Shown one piece after another: positions 17,951 to 26,128 of a stretch of DNA of 64,000 bases (within the stretch, counting starts at the first letter, position 1; every line of letters starts with the position of its first letter). Source of the stretch: AP-15 sp963750195 (GTDB taxonomy: Bacteria > Pseudomonadota > Alphaproteobacteria > ATCC43930 > CGMCC-115725); assembly GCA_963750195.1 (NCBI GenBank), contig CAVVPS010000018.1:186001-250000 (forward strand), in the 5' to 3' direction. The notes beneath the pieces were generated by a model. That model made no database searches and was not told the DNA's origin. It was given only the letters and a program-made list of their open reading frames with translations. Position numbers and translations under genes: made by a program.

Positions 17951-18415
17951 ATGGAGATCACCGATCTGATCACGCCGCAAAGCGTGGTGCCGCAATTGCG
18001 TGCGACAAATAAAAGGCAGGCTCTGCAGGAACTTGCCAAACGCGCTGCCGCGATGACCGGGGTTCACGAGCGGACGATTTTTGATGTGCTAATCGAGCGC
18101 GAGCGATTGGGCACCACCGGTATCGGTATGGGGATAGGCATCCCGCACGGCAAGCTCCCCGGGCTCAGCAAGCTCTACGGCATTTTCGCCCGGCTGGAGC
18201 GCCCCATCCCGTTCGAGGCGATTGACGACCAGCCGGTCGACCTGATCTTTCTGCTGCTAGCCCCGGAAACGGCTGGGGCCGACCATCTGAAGGCGCTGGC
18301 TCGCGTCTCGCGGCTGTTGCGCGACCGGGCCGTGTGCGACAAGTTGCGGGGGACGGACAACGCGGACGCGCTTTACGCCCTTCTGACCGATTTCACCGCC
18401 AGCGACGCCGCCTGA
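17951..18415 (+). CDS. ptsN: PTS IIA-like nitrogen-regulatory protein PtsN
   Basis: Terminal phospho-acceptor of the nitrogen PTS (EINtr-NPr-EIIANtr), which adjusts K+ transport and nitrogen or carbon regulation. The 154-residue EIIA domain carries the phosphorylated histidine H66 in GIGIPHGK and the helix DHLKALARVSRLLRD. Length and motif spacing are standard. It follows hpf by 136 bases in the same direction. The transporter-type IIB/IIC parts are absent, as expected for a regulator. Confidence 0.95.
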   Translation: MEITDLITPQSVVPQLRATNKRQALQELAKRAAAMTGVHERTIFDVLIERERLGTTGIGMGIGIPHGKLPGLSKLYGIFARLERPIPFEAIDDQPVDLIFLLLAPETAGADHLKALARVSRLLRDRAVCDKLRGTDNADALYALLTDFTASDAA

Positions 18416-18419
18416 CCGG

Positions 18420-18635
18420 TTAGTGCACGCTCACTGGTTCGAGATCGTGCTGCCGCACCGTCACAAAAGCGACGTCGCGATTGGATAGCATTGCGATCTG
18501 CGTGCCATCCGCGGCATGCACGGCGTAGCCGGTCGTGCCATCGACCACAACCGCCTTGATATAGGCGAGATCCTGCATTCCGAATAGTGCCAGCTCGTGC
18601 GCCGACATCTGCTTTATCCGTTCGATCCGGTCCAT
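18420..18635 (-). CDS. DUF1150 family small protein
   Basis: 71-residue cytoplasmic protein of a family found in alphaproteobacteria next to small heat-shock genes. MSAHELALFGMQDLAYIK and YAVHAADGTQIAMLSNRD match its core. A strong AGGAAGGGA ribosome-binding site lies just upstream of ATG 18635. It is downstream of the Hsp20 gene on the same strand and convergent with ptsN, leaving 4 bases between the stops. The function is unknown; co-expression with Hsp20 is likely. Confidence 0.85.
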   Translation of the reverse strand: MDRIERIKQMSAHELALFGMQDLAYIKAVVVDGTTGYAVHAADGTQIAMLSNRDVAFVTVRQHDLEPVSVH

Positions 18636-18678
18636 TTGATCCCTTCCTTCCAACCGCGCCTTCGGCCGCGGCTGATGT

Positions 18679-19119
18679 TTACTCCTGTGAACGCGGCGTC
18701 CGGCTTTCGCCGACGCTCTTGATCTCGACCGTGCGCACCTTGGTCTCGACCTCGGGACGGACGAGATCGATATGAAGGAGCCCGTTGTCGAGCCACGCGC
18801 CGCTAACCTCAATTCCTTCGGCAAGGACGAACGAGCGCTGAAATTGCCGCGCGGCGATGCCGCGATGCAGGTAGACACGCTGGGCATCGTCGACCTGCTT
18901 GCCGCGGACCACAAGTTGGTTGTCCTCGACCGTGATGCCGAGGTCTCCCATCGTGAAGCCCGCGACCGCCAGAGTGATGCGCAGTTCATTCTCACCGAGC
19001 TGTTCGATGTTGTAGGGCGGATAGCCGTCGCTCGAGATTTTGCTCACTCGGTCGAGCGCCCGCTCGAAATGGTCGAAGCCCAGGAGTAGGGGCGAGTTGA
19101 ACAGCGACAACCTGGACAT
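18679..19119 (-). CDS. Hsp20/alpha-crystallin family small heat-shock protein (IbpA-like)
   Basis: ATP-independent holdase that binds unfolding proteins. The 146-residue protein starts with FERALDRVSK and PPYNIEQ, as in IbpA. The alpha-crystallin domain (NELRITLAVAGF to LLHIDLVRP) includes the A-x-x-x-n-G-v-L-type motif as WLDNGLLHIDL. The short charged tail SVGESRTPRSQE follows. It is followed after 43 bases by the DUF1150 gene. A possible heat-shock promoter lies upstream. Confidence 0.93.
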   Translation of the reverse strand: MSRLSLFNSPLLLGFDHFERALDRVSKISSDGYPPYNIEQLGENELRITLAVAGFTMGDLGITVEDNQLVVRGKQVDDAQRVYLHRGIAARQFQRSFVLAEGIEVSGAWLDNGLLHIDLVRPEVETKVRTVEIKSVGESRTPRSQE

Positions 19120-19203
19120 CCTTTCTTCTCCTCATCGGCGAGCGAGATATCGCGATCGAACCCGTACGCGGCGCCCGACCGTGGACCACATTTTCTGCCC
19201 GTG

Positions 19204-19234
19204 ATATTTGGGGTTCGGGGAACCGCCGATCAAG
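19204..19234 (-). promoter_or_regulatory. Candidate heat-shock (RpoH-type) promoter for the Hsp20 gene
   Basis: Reading on the minus strand, CTTG (19234-19231) is followed about 18 bases later by a CCCAAATAT-like box (19212-19204). It lies about 85 bases upstream of the Hsp20 start. Alphaproteobacterial sigma-32 promoters have CTTG, a 17-18 base gap and a C-rich -10 with an AT core. The fit is partial and no start-site evidence exists. Confidence 0.35.
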
Positions 19235-19356
19235 CGAAGAGGCCGCTCTGCCCCCGAGCAGGCGACCGCGATATTCCGAACCGCTGCTTCCGCCGGGCAG
19301 GGAGCGCACCATATCCTTCGGCACGGCGATCTCCGCATCAGCAGTCGGGTGAGGCC

Positions 19357-20295
19357 ATGTCGAGACCCGGACGGAACTGGCGCGTTATTCTGGCGCTCTT
19401 CTGTTGCGCATTCCTGGCCCTGGCGCCGGCTCTGGCCGAGGCGCGAGCCGGCGGCTCCTTTGGCGGCCGGCCATCGAGCATGGGCAGCCGCGGAACGCGC
19501 AGTTGGGAGAACAACGGCGCGCAGCCGCTGAACCGCAGCATGACCCCGCAGCCCGGCCAGTCCGGCTACGCATCTGGGCCGACCTACCCTGCTTACGGCG
19601 GCAGCCTTTTTCAGCGCCATCCGTTTCTGACCGGGCTCGCCGGCGGGCTGTTCGGCTCCTGGCTGTTCGGGCACGCCGGCAATGCCGGGACCGGCGGCGG
19701 CGCGGGATCGGCGATCGGCGGCCTGCTATGGATCGCGATCATCGGTTTCTTGATCTGGCTGGCGTTCCGCTTCTTCCGCCGCGCGTCAAGATCGTCGGGT
19801 TGGCCCGGTGGAGGGAGTTTCGCGGCTCGCTCGGCCGGAGCAGCGGCGGCGCCGGCGGTTCGAGACCGTGGCCGCGACATCAACCTTGCCGATGCCGATC
19901 TTCAATCGTTCCAGCAGTTGCACGCGGCGATCCAGGAAGCCTGGAGCGCCGGCGATCTCGCGCGCCTGGGGCGACTGATGACCCCCGAGATGCTCAGCTA
20001 TTTCGCGGATGAGCTGACCCGCAACACGAGCCGGGGGGTCAGCAACGTCGTCTCCGATGTGCGGCTGCTCAAGGGCGAGCTGAACGAGAGTTGGGAGGAA
20101 CGCGATCGGCAATACGCCACGGCATTTATGCGCTGGCGCGCGCTCGACTATGTCGTCCGCCTCGGGACCTCGCCCGCAGAGCGCGGCGATCTCGTCGCCG
20201 GGGATCCCCGCACACCGATCGAGGCCGAGGAGATATGGACCTTTGTGCGCCCGCGCGGCGGCGCCTGGTTGCTCTCCGCGATCCAGCAGGTCTGA
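19357..20295 (+). CDS. Tim44-like domain membrane protein
   Basis: 312-residue protein with an N-terminal signal/anchor (residues 7-28), a Gly/Ser-rich linker, and two hydrophobic segments (about 88-108 and 120-142: GLLWIAIIGFLIWLAFRFF). The C-terminal Tim44-like domain begins LADADLQSFQQLHAAIQEAWSAGD and ends EEIWTFVRPRGGAWLLSAIQQV. The family is widespread in alpha- and betaproteobacteria; the mitochondrial relative is part of the protein-import motor. The bacterial role is not established. ATG 19357 follows a GTGAGG site. It is divergent from Hsp20 across a 237-base region. Confidence 0.87.
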   Translation: MSRPGRNWRVILALFCCAFLALAPALAEARAGGSFGGRPSSMGSRGTRSWENNGAQPLNRSMTPQPGQSGYASGPTYPAYGGSLFQRHPFLTGLAGGLFGSWLFGHAGNAGTGGGAGSAIGGLLWIAIIGFLIWLAFRFFRRASRSSGWPGGGSFAARSAGAAAAPAVRDRGRDINLADADLQSFQQLHAAIQEAWSAGDLARLGRLMTPEMLSYFADELTRNTSRGVSNVVSDVRLLKGELNESWEERDRQYATAFMRWRALDYVVRLGTSPAERGDLVAGDPRTPIEAEEIWTFVRPRGGAWLLSAIQQV

Positions 20296-20316
20296 GCCAA
20301 CCGACGAAGGGTCGGG

Positions 20317-21186
20317 TCAGGGCCAAGCCGCTTCGGGAGGCAGCGACATCAGGATCGCTTCGACATTGCCGCCGGTCTTAAGACCGAACCGGGTGCCGCG
20401 GTCGTAAAGCAGGTTGAATTCGACGTAGCGGCCGCGGCGAACGAGCTGATGGCGGCGCTGCTCGTCGGTCCAAGGCAGCCGCATCCGCGGCCGCACGATC
20501 GCCGGATAGATCTCGAGAAAAGCCTCGCCGACCGCGCAGACAAAGGCGAAGTCGCGCTGCCAATCGCCGCTATCGAGATAATCGAAGAATATTCCGCCGG
20601 CACCCCGCGCCTCGCCCCGGTGCTCGAGGAAGAAATATTCGTCGCACCAGGCCTTGAAGCGCGCGTAGCAGTCGGGGTCGTAACCGGCGCAGGCGGCAGC
20701 GAGGGCCGCGTGAAACATCCGTTCCGCATCCGCATCCGGATAAATCGGAGTTAGATCGCTGCCGCCGCCAAACCAGGCTTTCCTGGTGACGATATGGCGG
20801 GTGTTCATATGCACCGCCGGGACCAGCGGCGAGCGCATATGGGCGACGAGCGAGATCCCGCTCGCCCAAAAGCGCGGGTCCGCCGCGGCGCCCGGGATGT
20901 CGTTGCGAAATTCGGGCGAGAATTCGCCGGACACCGTCGAGATGTTGACCCCGACCTTTTCGAACACGCGCCCGCGCATGACCGAGATGGTCCCGCCGCC
21001 ACCCCCGGGGCGCTGCCACAGGGCGCGCTCGAACCGACCAGCCGGACCATCGTCGGGCCGCTCGGCGGCAAATTCGTCCTCGATTGCCTCGAACGCGGCG
21101 CAGATGCGGTCGCGCAGCGCGGCAAACCACGCGGTGGCGCGGTCGCATCGCTCGGGGTCGGGAGGAAAAATTGCGGCTTGGCTCAT
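20317..21186 (-). CDS. hemF: Oxygen-dependent coproporphyrinogen III oxidase
   Basis: Decarboxylates coproporphyrinogen III to protoporphyrinogen IX in haem synthesis, using O2. The 289 residues include GGGGTISVMRGRVFEKVGVNIS, HMNTRHIVTRKAWFGGGSDLTP, the CDEYFFLEHRGEARGAGGIFFD signature spread over two segments, and RRGRYVEFNLLYDRGTRFGL near the end. The start codon overlaps the trmL stop in ATGA, so the two are translationally coupled. Confidence 0.96.
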   Translation of the reverse strand: MSQAAIFPPDPERCDRATAWFAALRDRICAAFEAIEDEFAAERPDDGPAGRFERALWQRPGGGGGTISVMRGRVFEKVGVNISTVSGEFSPEFRNDIPGAAADPRFWASGISLVAHMRSPLVPAVHMNTRHIVTRKAWFGGGSDLTPIYPDADAERMFHAALAAACAGYDPDCYARFKAWCDEYFFLEHRGEARGAGGIFFDYLDSGDWQRDFAFVCAVGEAFLEIYPAIVRPRMRLPWTDEQRRHQLVRRGRYVEFNLLYDRGTRFGLKTGGNVEAILMSLPPEAAWP

Positions 21187-21668
21187 GGCGTCGGGAACAA
21201 GCCGGTCTGTCGCAACGCTTCGGCGAGCGCCACCGCGCCAGCCAGGGCGACGTTGAGCGATCGGGCCGGCGCGCGCAAGGGAATCACTATTCGCGCCGCC
21301 GCAGCGGCATGCACCGCCGGCGGAACCCCGGCGCTTTCCCGACCGAGCAGGATCGTATCGTTGCCCTCAAACGCAAACCGGTGCAGCGCCACGGCGCCGG
21401 AGGTCGTCATCAACAGCACCCGTGATCGAGGGTCGCGGTTCGCGAGAAACGCCTGCCACGACGCGTGGCGCACGATCGGACAGATAGCCGCGTAGTCGAG
21501 CGCTGTGCGCCTCAGGCGCCGGTCGTCGAGCAAGAACCCGCATGGCTCGATCAAATCGACCGCGATCCCGAAACAGGCAGCGAGCCGCAGCAAGGCTCCG
21601 GTATTCTGCGGTATGTCCGGCTCAAATAGGGCGAGGCGCAAGCTAATCTCCGGTGAAACCCTCGACAT
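21183..21668 (-). CDS. trmL: tRNA (cytidine/uridine-34-2'-O)-methyltransferase TrmL
   Basis: SPOUT-class methyltransferase that 2'-O-methylates the wobble base of some leucine tRNAs using SAM. The 161-residue product opens with RLALFEPDIPQNTGALLRLA. It has LLGRESAGVP (motif 2) and RIVIPLRAPARSLNVALAGA (motif 3, knot). Start ATG 21668 gives the normal length; an open frame continues far upstream but is antisense to petB. In many alphaproteobacteria trmL lies divergent from petABC, exactly as here. Confidence 0.93.
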   Translation of the reverse strand: MSRVSPEISLRLALFEPDIPQNTGALLRLAACFGIAVDLIEPCGFLLDDRRLRRTALDYAAICPIVRHASWQAFLANRDPRSRVLLMTTSGAVALHRFAFEGNDTILLGRESAGVPPAVHAAAAARIVIPLRAPARSLNVALAGAVALAEALRQTGLFPTP

Positions 21669-21830
21669 TCGATTTTCTTCGCGGCGTCCAAATGTATTAC
21701 ACGGGTCCAAGCGACCACCGGCCCGGCAGTCATTTCTGCGGCAGTCTGTCGCATAGTTCGCCTTCTTTAACAGTATAGCTTCGCGCAACGGCCACGGCCG
21801 GCGAAGCGGCGCGGCGTGACGAGGTTTTGA

Positions 21831-22034
21831 ATGGCTGATTTGGCGCACCAGCATATTGCCGATGTTCATCCCGGCGAGATTCGGCGCAATTCCGACCGTT
21901 CTGGAGGCTGGGCTCATCCGCAGCGGGGCTCGATCCATGATAGATTTGGGCGCGTCCTTCGGGATTCGGCGCCTGCAAACCTCGCCGTTCCCCCTTCCGC
22001 GCATACGGGCGGCGCCACCATCAAGATCGGCTAG
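21831..22034 (+). pseudogene. petA: Degenerate, truncated Rieske iron-sulfur protein gene upstream of petB
   Basis: Sits exactly where petA (ubiquinol-cytochrome c reductase Rieske subunit, about 180 residues) normally precedes petB. The 67-residue frame ends SAPANLAVPP...GGATIKIG, the typical Rieske C-terminus (PAPxNLxVPPY...xxIG). Upstream, GGWAHPQRGSIHD aligns with the cluster box GGWxCPCHGSxYD, and HQHIADVHPGE with CTHLGCVPxGE. The 2Fe-2S ligands Cys, Cys and one His are therefore replaced. The Tat/membrane N-terminus is missing; a possible AARRDEVLN trace lies just upstream at 21805-21828. A functional Rieske protein cannot be made from this locus as read. Confidence 0.7.
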
Positions 22035-22043
22035 GAGAGCACT

Positions 22044-23324
22044 GTGGCCGACACCCCTGCCCCGCCGACCAACGGGATCATCCGTTGGATCGACCATCGG
22101 CTGCCGTTTGTCGCGCTGTTGCGACACGAGCTTTACGATTATCCGACCCCGCGCAACTTGAGCTATTGGTGGAATTTCGGCTCTCTCGCCGGGATCATGC
22201 TGGTGGTGATGATTGTGACCGGCATCTTCCTTGCGATGCAATATACGCCGAGCGCGCAGCTCGCCTTCGACTCGGTCGAGCGCATCATGCGCGACGTCAA
22301 CTACGGCTGGCTGATGCGCTACGCGCACGCCAACGGCGCGTCGATGTTCTTTGCGATCGTCTACATCCATATTTTCCGGGGACTCTATTACGGATCTTAC
22401 AAGGCGCCGCGCGAATTGCTGTGGATCCTCGGCGTGATCATCCTGATCTTGATGATAGCGACTGCGTTCATGGGATACGTGCTGCCGTGGGGGCAGATGA
22501 GCTATTGGGCCGCCACCGTGATTACCAGTCTGTTTTCGGCGATCCCGCTCGTGGGCCACAGCATCGTCACGTTTTTGTGGGGCGGCTTCACCGTTGGGGA
22601 TCCGACCCTGCACCGCTTTTACGCACTGCACTATCTGCTGCCGTTCGTGATCCTGTTGGTCGTTCTGCTGCACCTCGTCGCGCTCCACCGCTTCGGCTCC
22701 AATAATCCGCTGGGCATCGACATGAAGGGTCCACAGGATTCGATCCCGTTTCATCCTTATTACACGATCAAGGATATGTTCGGGTTGTGTGTATTTCTAC
22801 TTATTTATGCTTTCTTTATATTCTATGCGCCGAACTTTCTCGGCAATCCAGATAATTACATTCCGGCGAATCCATTACAGACGCCGAACCATATCGTCCC
22901 GGAATGGTATCTGCTGCCCTATTATGCGATTCTGCGCTCGATCACGTTTTCGATCTTCGGTATCCCGGCCAAGTTACTCGGCGTCATCTGTTCGTTCGGC
23001 TCGTTGTTCATGCTGTTCATCGTGCCCTGGCTCGATACCTCGCCGGTGCGCAGCGCGAGATTTCGGCCGGTCTACAAATGGGTGTTTTGGCTGCTCGTCA
23101 TTGACGTGCTGGCGCTGGGCTGGGTCGGCTTCAACCCGCCGCAAGGCATCGTCGTGAGCGTCGGCCAGATCGCCACGCTGTACTATTACGTTCACTTCCT
23201 GATCCTGTTCCCGCTGATCGGCTGGTTCGAACGCCCGCATCCGCTGCCGACAAGCATTGCCGCCACGGTACTCGGCGGCACAGTGCCATTGGGCGGCGCC
23301 GGCTCGCCGATAGAGAAAGCCTGA
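22044..23324 (+). CDS. petB: Cytochrome b of the bc1 complex
   Basis: Inner-membrane core subunit that carries both b haems and the Qo/Qi quinol sites. The 426 residues show eight hydrophobic helices, FLAMQYTPSAQLAFDSVERIMRDVNYGW, PWGQMSYWAATVIT, and the Qo motif PEWY in IVPEWYLLPYYAILRSI. Haem-ligand histidines lie in helices B and D. GTG start at 22044 after a GGAGAG site, 9 bases from the Rieske remnant stop. Its stop is followed within two bases by petC. Confidence 0.96.
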   Translation: MADTPAPPTNGIIRWIDHRLPFVALLRHELYDYPTPRNLSYWWNFGSLAGIMLVVMIVTGIFLAMQYTPSAQLAFDSVERIMRDVNYGWLMRYAHANGASMFFAIVYIHIFRGLYYGSYKAPRELLWILGVIILILMIATAFMGYVLPWGQMSYWAATVITSLFSAIPLVGHSIVTFLWGGFTVGDPTLHRFYALHYLLPFVILLVVLLHLVALHRFGSNNPLGIDMKGPQDSIPFHPYYTIKDMFGLCVFLLIYAFFIFYAPNFLGNPDNYIPANPLQTPNHIVPEWYLLPYYAILRSITFSIFGIPAKLLGVICSFGSLFMLFIVPWLDTSPVRSARFRPVYKWVFWLLVIDVLALGWVGFNPPQGIVVSVGQIATLYYYVHFLILFPLIGWFERPHPLPTSIAATVLGGTVPLGGAGSPIEKA

Positions 23325-23325
23325 G

Positions 23326-24093
23326 ATGGTGAAATATCCTGCCGCAGTGACGGCGCTGCTGACGATGCTGGCACTGGCTCCCGCCGCCACCCGAGCCGCC
23401 GATGAAACCCCGTCGCCGCCGCGCCAGCAATGGTCGTTCGACGGGGTTTTCGGCACTTACGATCGCGCGGCGGCGCAACGTGGGTTTCAGGTCTACAAAC
23501 AAGTCTGCTCAGCCTGTCATCCGGTCGAGCACCTGCGTTTCGGTGACCTTGTCGGGCTCGGCTATACGCCGAGCGAAATCAAGGCCATTGCCGCGAGCGA
23601 CCAGGTTACCGACGGGCCTAACGATCAGGGGCAGATGTTCCAGAGGCCCGGCCGGGCCTCGGACCCGATCCCCGGCCCGTTTCCCAATGTACAGGCGGCG
23701 CGTGCTGCAAACGGCGGCGCGCTTCCGCCCGACCTGTCGATGATCGTCAACGCCCGCGACGGCGGCGCCGATTATATCTTTGCGATCCTGAATGGTTTCA
23801 AGCCGCCGCCAGCGGGGTTCACTGTGCCGCCGGGAAAATACTACAACGAGTATTTCCTCGGACATCTGATCGCGATGCCGCCGCCACTCACCGATGGCGC
23901 AATGACCTTTGCCGACGGAACCAAGGCAACGGTGCCGCAAATGGCGCACGATGTCGCCACCTTTTTGGCCTGGGCTTCGCAGCCCCAGCTCGACACCCGC
24001 CACCGCATCGGGGCCAAGGTGTTCCTGTTCCTGATTGTTGTCGTCGGTATCTTCTACGCGGCCAAGCGCAAGATCTGGACGGTCGTCCACTGA
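23326..24093 (+). CDS. petC: Cytochrome c1 of the bc1 complex
   Basis: Membrane-anchored c-type haem subunit passing electrons from the Rieske protein to soluble or membrane cytochrome c. A signal peptide ends near residue 25 (ATRA-AD). The haem-attachment motif CSACH lies at 61-65. The axial Met is in the GHLIAMPPPL region. A single C-terminal helix (VFLFLIVVVGIFYAAKRKIW) anchors it. 255 residues, normal length. Coupled to petB; followed after 7 bases by mtnP. Confidence 0.96.
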   Translation: MVKYPAAVTALLTMLALAPAATRAADETPSPPRQQWSFDGVFGTYDRAAAQRGFQVYKQVCSACHPVEHLRFGDLVGLGYTPSEIKAIAASDQVTDGPNDQGQMFQRPGRASDPIPGPFPNVQAARAANGGALPPDLSMIVNARDGGADYIFAILNGFKPPPAGFTVPPGKYYNEYFLGHLIAMPPPLTDGAMTFADGTKATVPQMAHDVATFLAWASQPQLDTRHRIGAKVFLFLIVVVGIFYAAKRKIWTVVH

Positions 24094-24100
24094 GCCTGAC

Positions 24101-24997
24101 ATGACCGCACCCGTCATCGGCATTATCGGCGGCAGCGGGCTTTACGAGATCGACGGGCTTGCCGACGTCGCATGGCGGCGGGTCGAGAGCCCGTTCGGGT
24201 CAACTTCGGATGAATTCTGCTTCGGCACGCTCGACGGCCAACCGGTCGTGTTCGTGCCGCGTCACGGCCGCGGGCACGTGCTGCCGCCGTCGGAAATCAA
24301 TTTCCGCGCCAACATAGACGCACTAAAGCGCTGCGGCGTTACGGATGTCGTCTCGCTTTCCGCGGTCGGCAGCCTGCGCGAAGATCTCGCGCCCGGGGAT
24401 TTCGTCGTCGTCGATCAATTTATCGACCGCACTTTTGCCCGCCCCAAGAGCTTCTTTGGCGCCGGCTGCGTCGCCCATGTTTCGATGGCGCATCCGGTGT
24501 GCGGCCGGATCGGCGACGCGCTGGCCACGGCCGCGGCGCTGGCCGGATTGGCGCTGAAGCGCGGCGGCACCTACCTGGTCATGGAGGGGCCCCAGTTCTC
24601 CAGCCTCGCCGAAAGCCGGCTCTACCGATCGTGGAATTGCGACGTGATCGGCATGACCAACATGCCCGAGGCCAAACTCGCCCGTGAGGCCGAGATCTGT
24701 TACGCTACAGTGGCAATGGTCTCCGATTACGATTGCTGGCACCCGGATCACGACGCCGTGACCGTCGAAACGATCGTCGGAGCTATGCTGGCCAATGCGC
24801 AAAAGGCCAAGGCGCTGATCCGCAGTGTCGTTCCGCTCTTGGCCACCCATACCGGCCCGTGCCGACAGGGCTGCCGGCATGCTCTTGACCAAGCCCTGGT
24901 CACCGCGCCCGAGCGGCGCGATCCGGTGCTGCTCGCCCGTCTCGACGCGATCGCCGCGCGGGTGCTCGGTCGCACGGTTGTCGAGGAGGCCGGATGA
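24101..24997 (+). CDS. mtnP: S-methyl-5'-thioadenosine phosphorylase
   Basis: Phosphorolyses 5'-methylthioadenosine to adenine and methylthioribose-1-phosphate in methionine salvage. 298 residues with the phosphate-site IGIIGGSGLYE, VPRHGRGHVLPPSEINFRAN, EGPQFSSLAES and IGMTNMPEAKLAREAE, all MTAP-type signatures. ATG 24101 is the best start, 7 bases after petC. The next gene encodes the following enzyme of the pathway. Confidence 0.95.
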   Translation: MTAPVIGIIGGSGLYEIDGLADVAWRRVESPFGSTSDEFCFGTLDGQPVVFVPRHGRGHVLPPSEINFRANIDALKRCGVTDVVSLSAVGSLREDLAPGDFVVVDQFIDRTFARPKSFFGAGCVAHVSMAHPVCGRIGDALATAAALAGLALKRGGTYLVMEGPQFSSLAESRLYRSWNCDVIGMTNMPEAKLAREAEICYATVAMVSDYDCWHPDHDAVTVETIVGAMLANAQKAKALIRSVVPLLATHTGPCRQGCRHALDQALVTAPERRDPVLLARLDAIAARVLGRTVVEEAG

Positions 24998-24998
24998 G

Positions 24999-26093
24999 AT
25001 GAACGTTGGCGGCCGGGCGATGCGCACGATCTGGCCGGCTACTGACCGGCGCACCGTCGAGATCATCGATCAGACAAGGCTGCCGCACGAGCTGGTGATC
25101 GTCGCGCTGAGGACTCTCGACGATGCCGCAAACGCGATCCGCACGATGCAAGTGCGCGGCGCGCCGCTGATCGGCGCCGCGGCGGCTTACGGCATGGCGC
25201 TGGCGACGGTCGCGGACGCTTCCAACTCGGCGATCGAGCGGGCGGCGGCGACGCTCGCCGCGACTCGTCCGACCGCGGTCAATCTGGGCTGGGCCCTCGG
25301 CGAAATGGAACGTGCGCTGCGCGAAGTCCCACCATCGGAGCGGTTTGCCACCGCGCTCACCAGGGCCGGCGAGATCGCCGAGGACGATGTCGAGATTTGC
25401 CGTGCGATCGGCGAGCATGGTGCCGAGCTGATCGCCGAGGCCTGGCGGCACAGGAATATGACCGGGCGTGTCGATATCCTGACCCACTGCAACGCCGGCT
25501 GGCTCGCCACGGTCGATTGGGGCACCGCCCTCGCCCCCGTCTATCGCGCCCATGACGATGGCATCCCGCTCCATGTCTGGGTCGACGAGACCCGGCCGCG
25601 TAATCAGGGCGCCGGCCTGACTGCCTGGGAGCTCGGCCAGCACGGGGTTCCGCATACAGTCATCGTCGACAACGCCGGCGGTCATCTGATGCGGCAGGGT
25701 CTGGTCGATCTGTGCATCGTCGGTACCGATCGCACCACAGCCGGCGGCGACGTCGCCAACAAGATCGGCACCTATCTGAAGGCACTGGCGGCGCACGACA
25801 ACGATATCCCGTTCTACGTGGCACTACCCTCGCCGACGATTGACTGGGAGATCGAAGACGGCGCGGCGATCCCGATCGAACGTCGCGACAGCCGCGAGGT
25901 CACCCATATCGAGGGCTGGACCGAGGCGGGGAAGCGTGTTTCGGTGCGCTTGACCCCGGCGGGTAGCCCCGCGGAGAATTACGCCTTCGACGTGACCCCA
26001 GCACGGCTCGTCACCGCGCTGATTACCGAGCGCGGCGTCTGTCCGGCCTCCCGGTCCGGGCTGTTCTCGCTGTTTCCGGAGCGTCGCTGCTGA
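24999..26093 (+). CDS. mtnA: S-methyl-5-thioribose-1-phosphate isomerase
   Basis: Converts methylthioribose-1-phosphate to methylthioribulose-1-phosphate, the step after MtnP. The 364-residue eIF2B-like protein has RGAPLIGAAAAYGMAL, LTHCNAGWLAT, the catalytic Cys/Asp region, and GTDRTTAGGDVANKIGTY. The ATG at 24999 comes 1 base after the mtnP stop; ATG 25020 (MRTIWPATD) would also fit. The mtnP-mtnA pair forms a coupled two-gene module here without the rest of the salvage genes. Confidence 0.95.
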   Translation: MNVGGRAMRTIWPATDRRTVEIIDQTRLPHELVIVALRTLDDAANAIRTMQVRGAPLIGAAAAYGMALATVADASNSAIERAAATLAATRPTAVNLGWALGEMERALREVPPSERFATALTRAGEIAEDDVEICRAIGEHGAELIAEAWRHRNMTGRVDILTHCNAGWLATVDWGTALAPVYRAHDDGIPLHVWVDETRPRNQGAGLTAWELGQHGVPHTVIVDNAGGHLMRQGLVDLCIVGTDRTTAGGDVANKIGTYLKALAAHDNDIPFYVALPSPTIDWEIEDGAAIPIERRDSREVTHIEGWTEAGKRVSVRLTPAGSPAENYAFDVTPARLVTALITERGVCPASRSGLFSLFPERRC

Positions 26094-26128
26094 GCCGGCG
26101 GTTGCGATAGCGCAAAGGAGGCTCTGCG

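Noticed and set aside
19120..19200. ROSE-type RNA thermometer upstream of Hsp20
   Set aside because: The short leader lacks a clear hairpin pairing the ribosome-binding site in the ROSE manner.
21669..22754. Long N-terminal extension of the trmL frame on the minus strand
   Set aside because: It is antisense to petB and the petA remnant; TrmL starts normally at 21668 with full family length.
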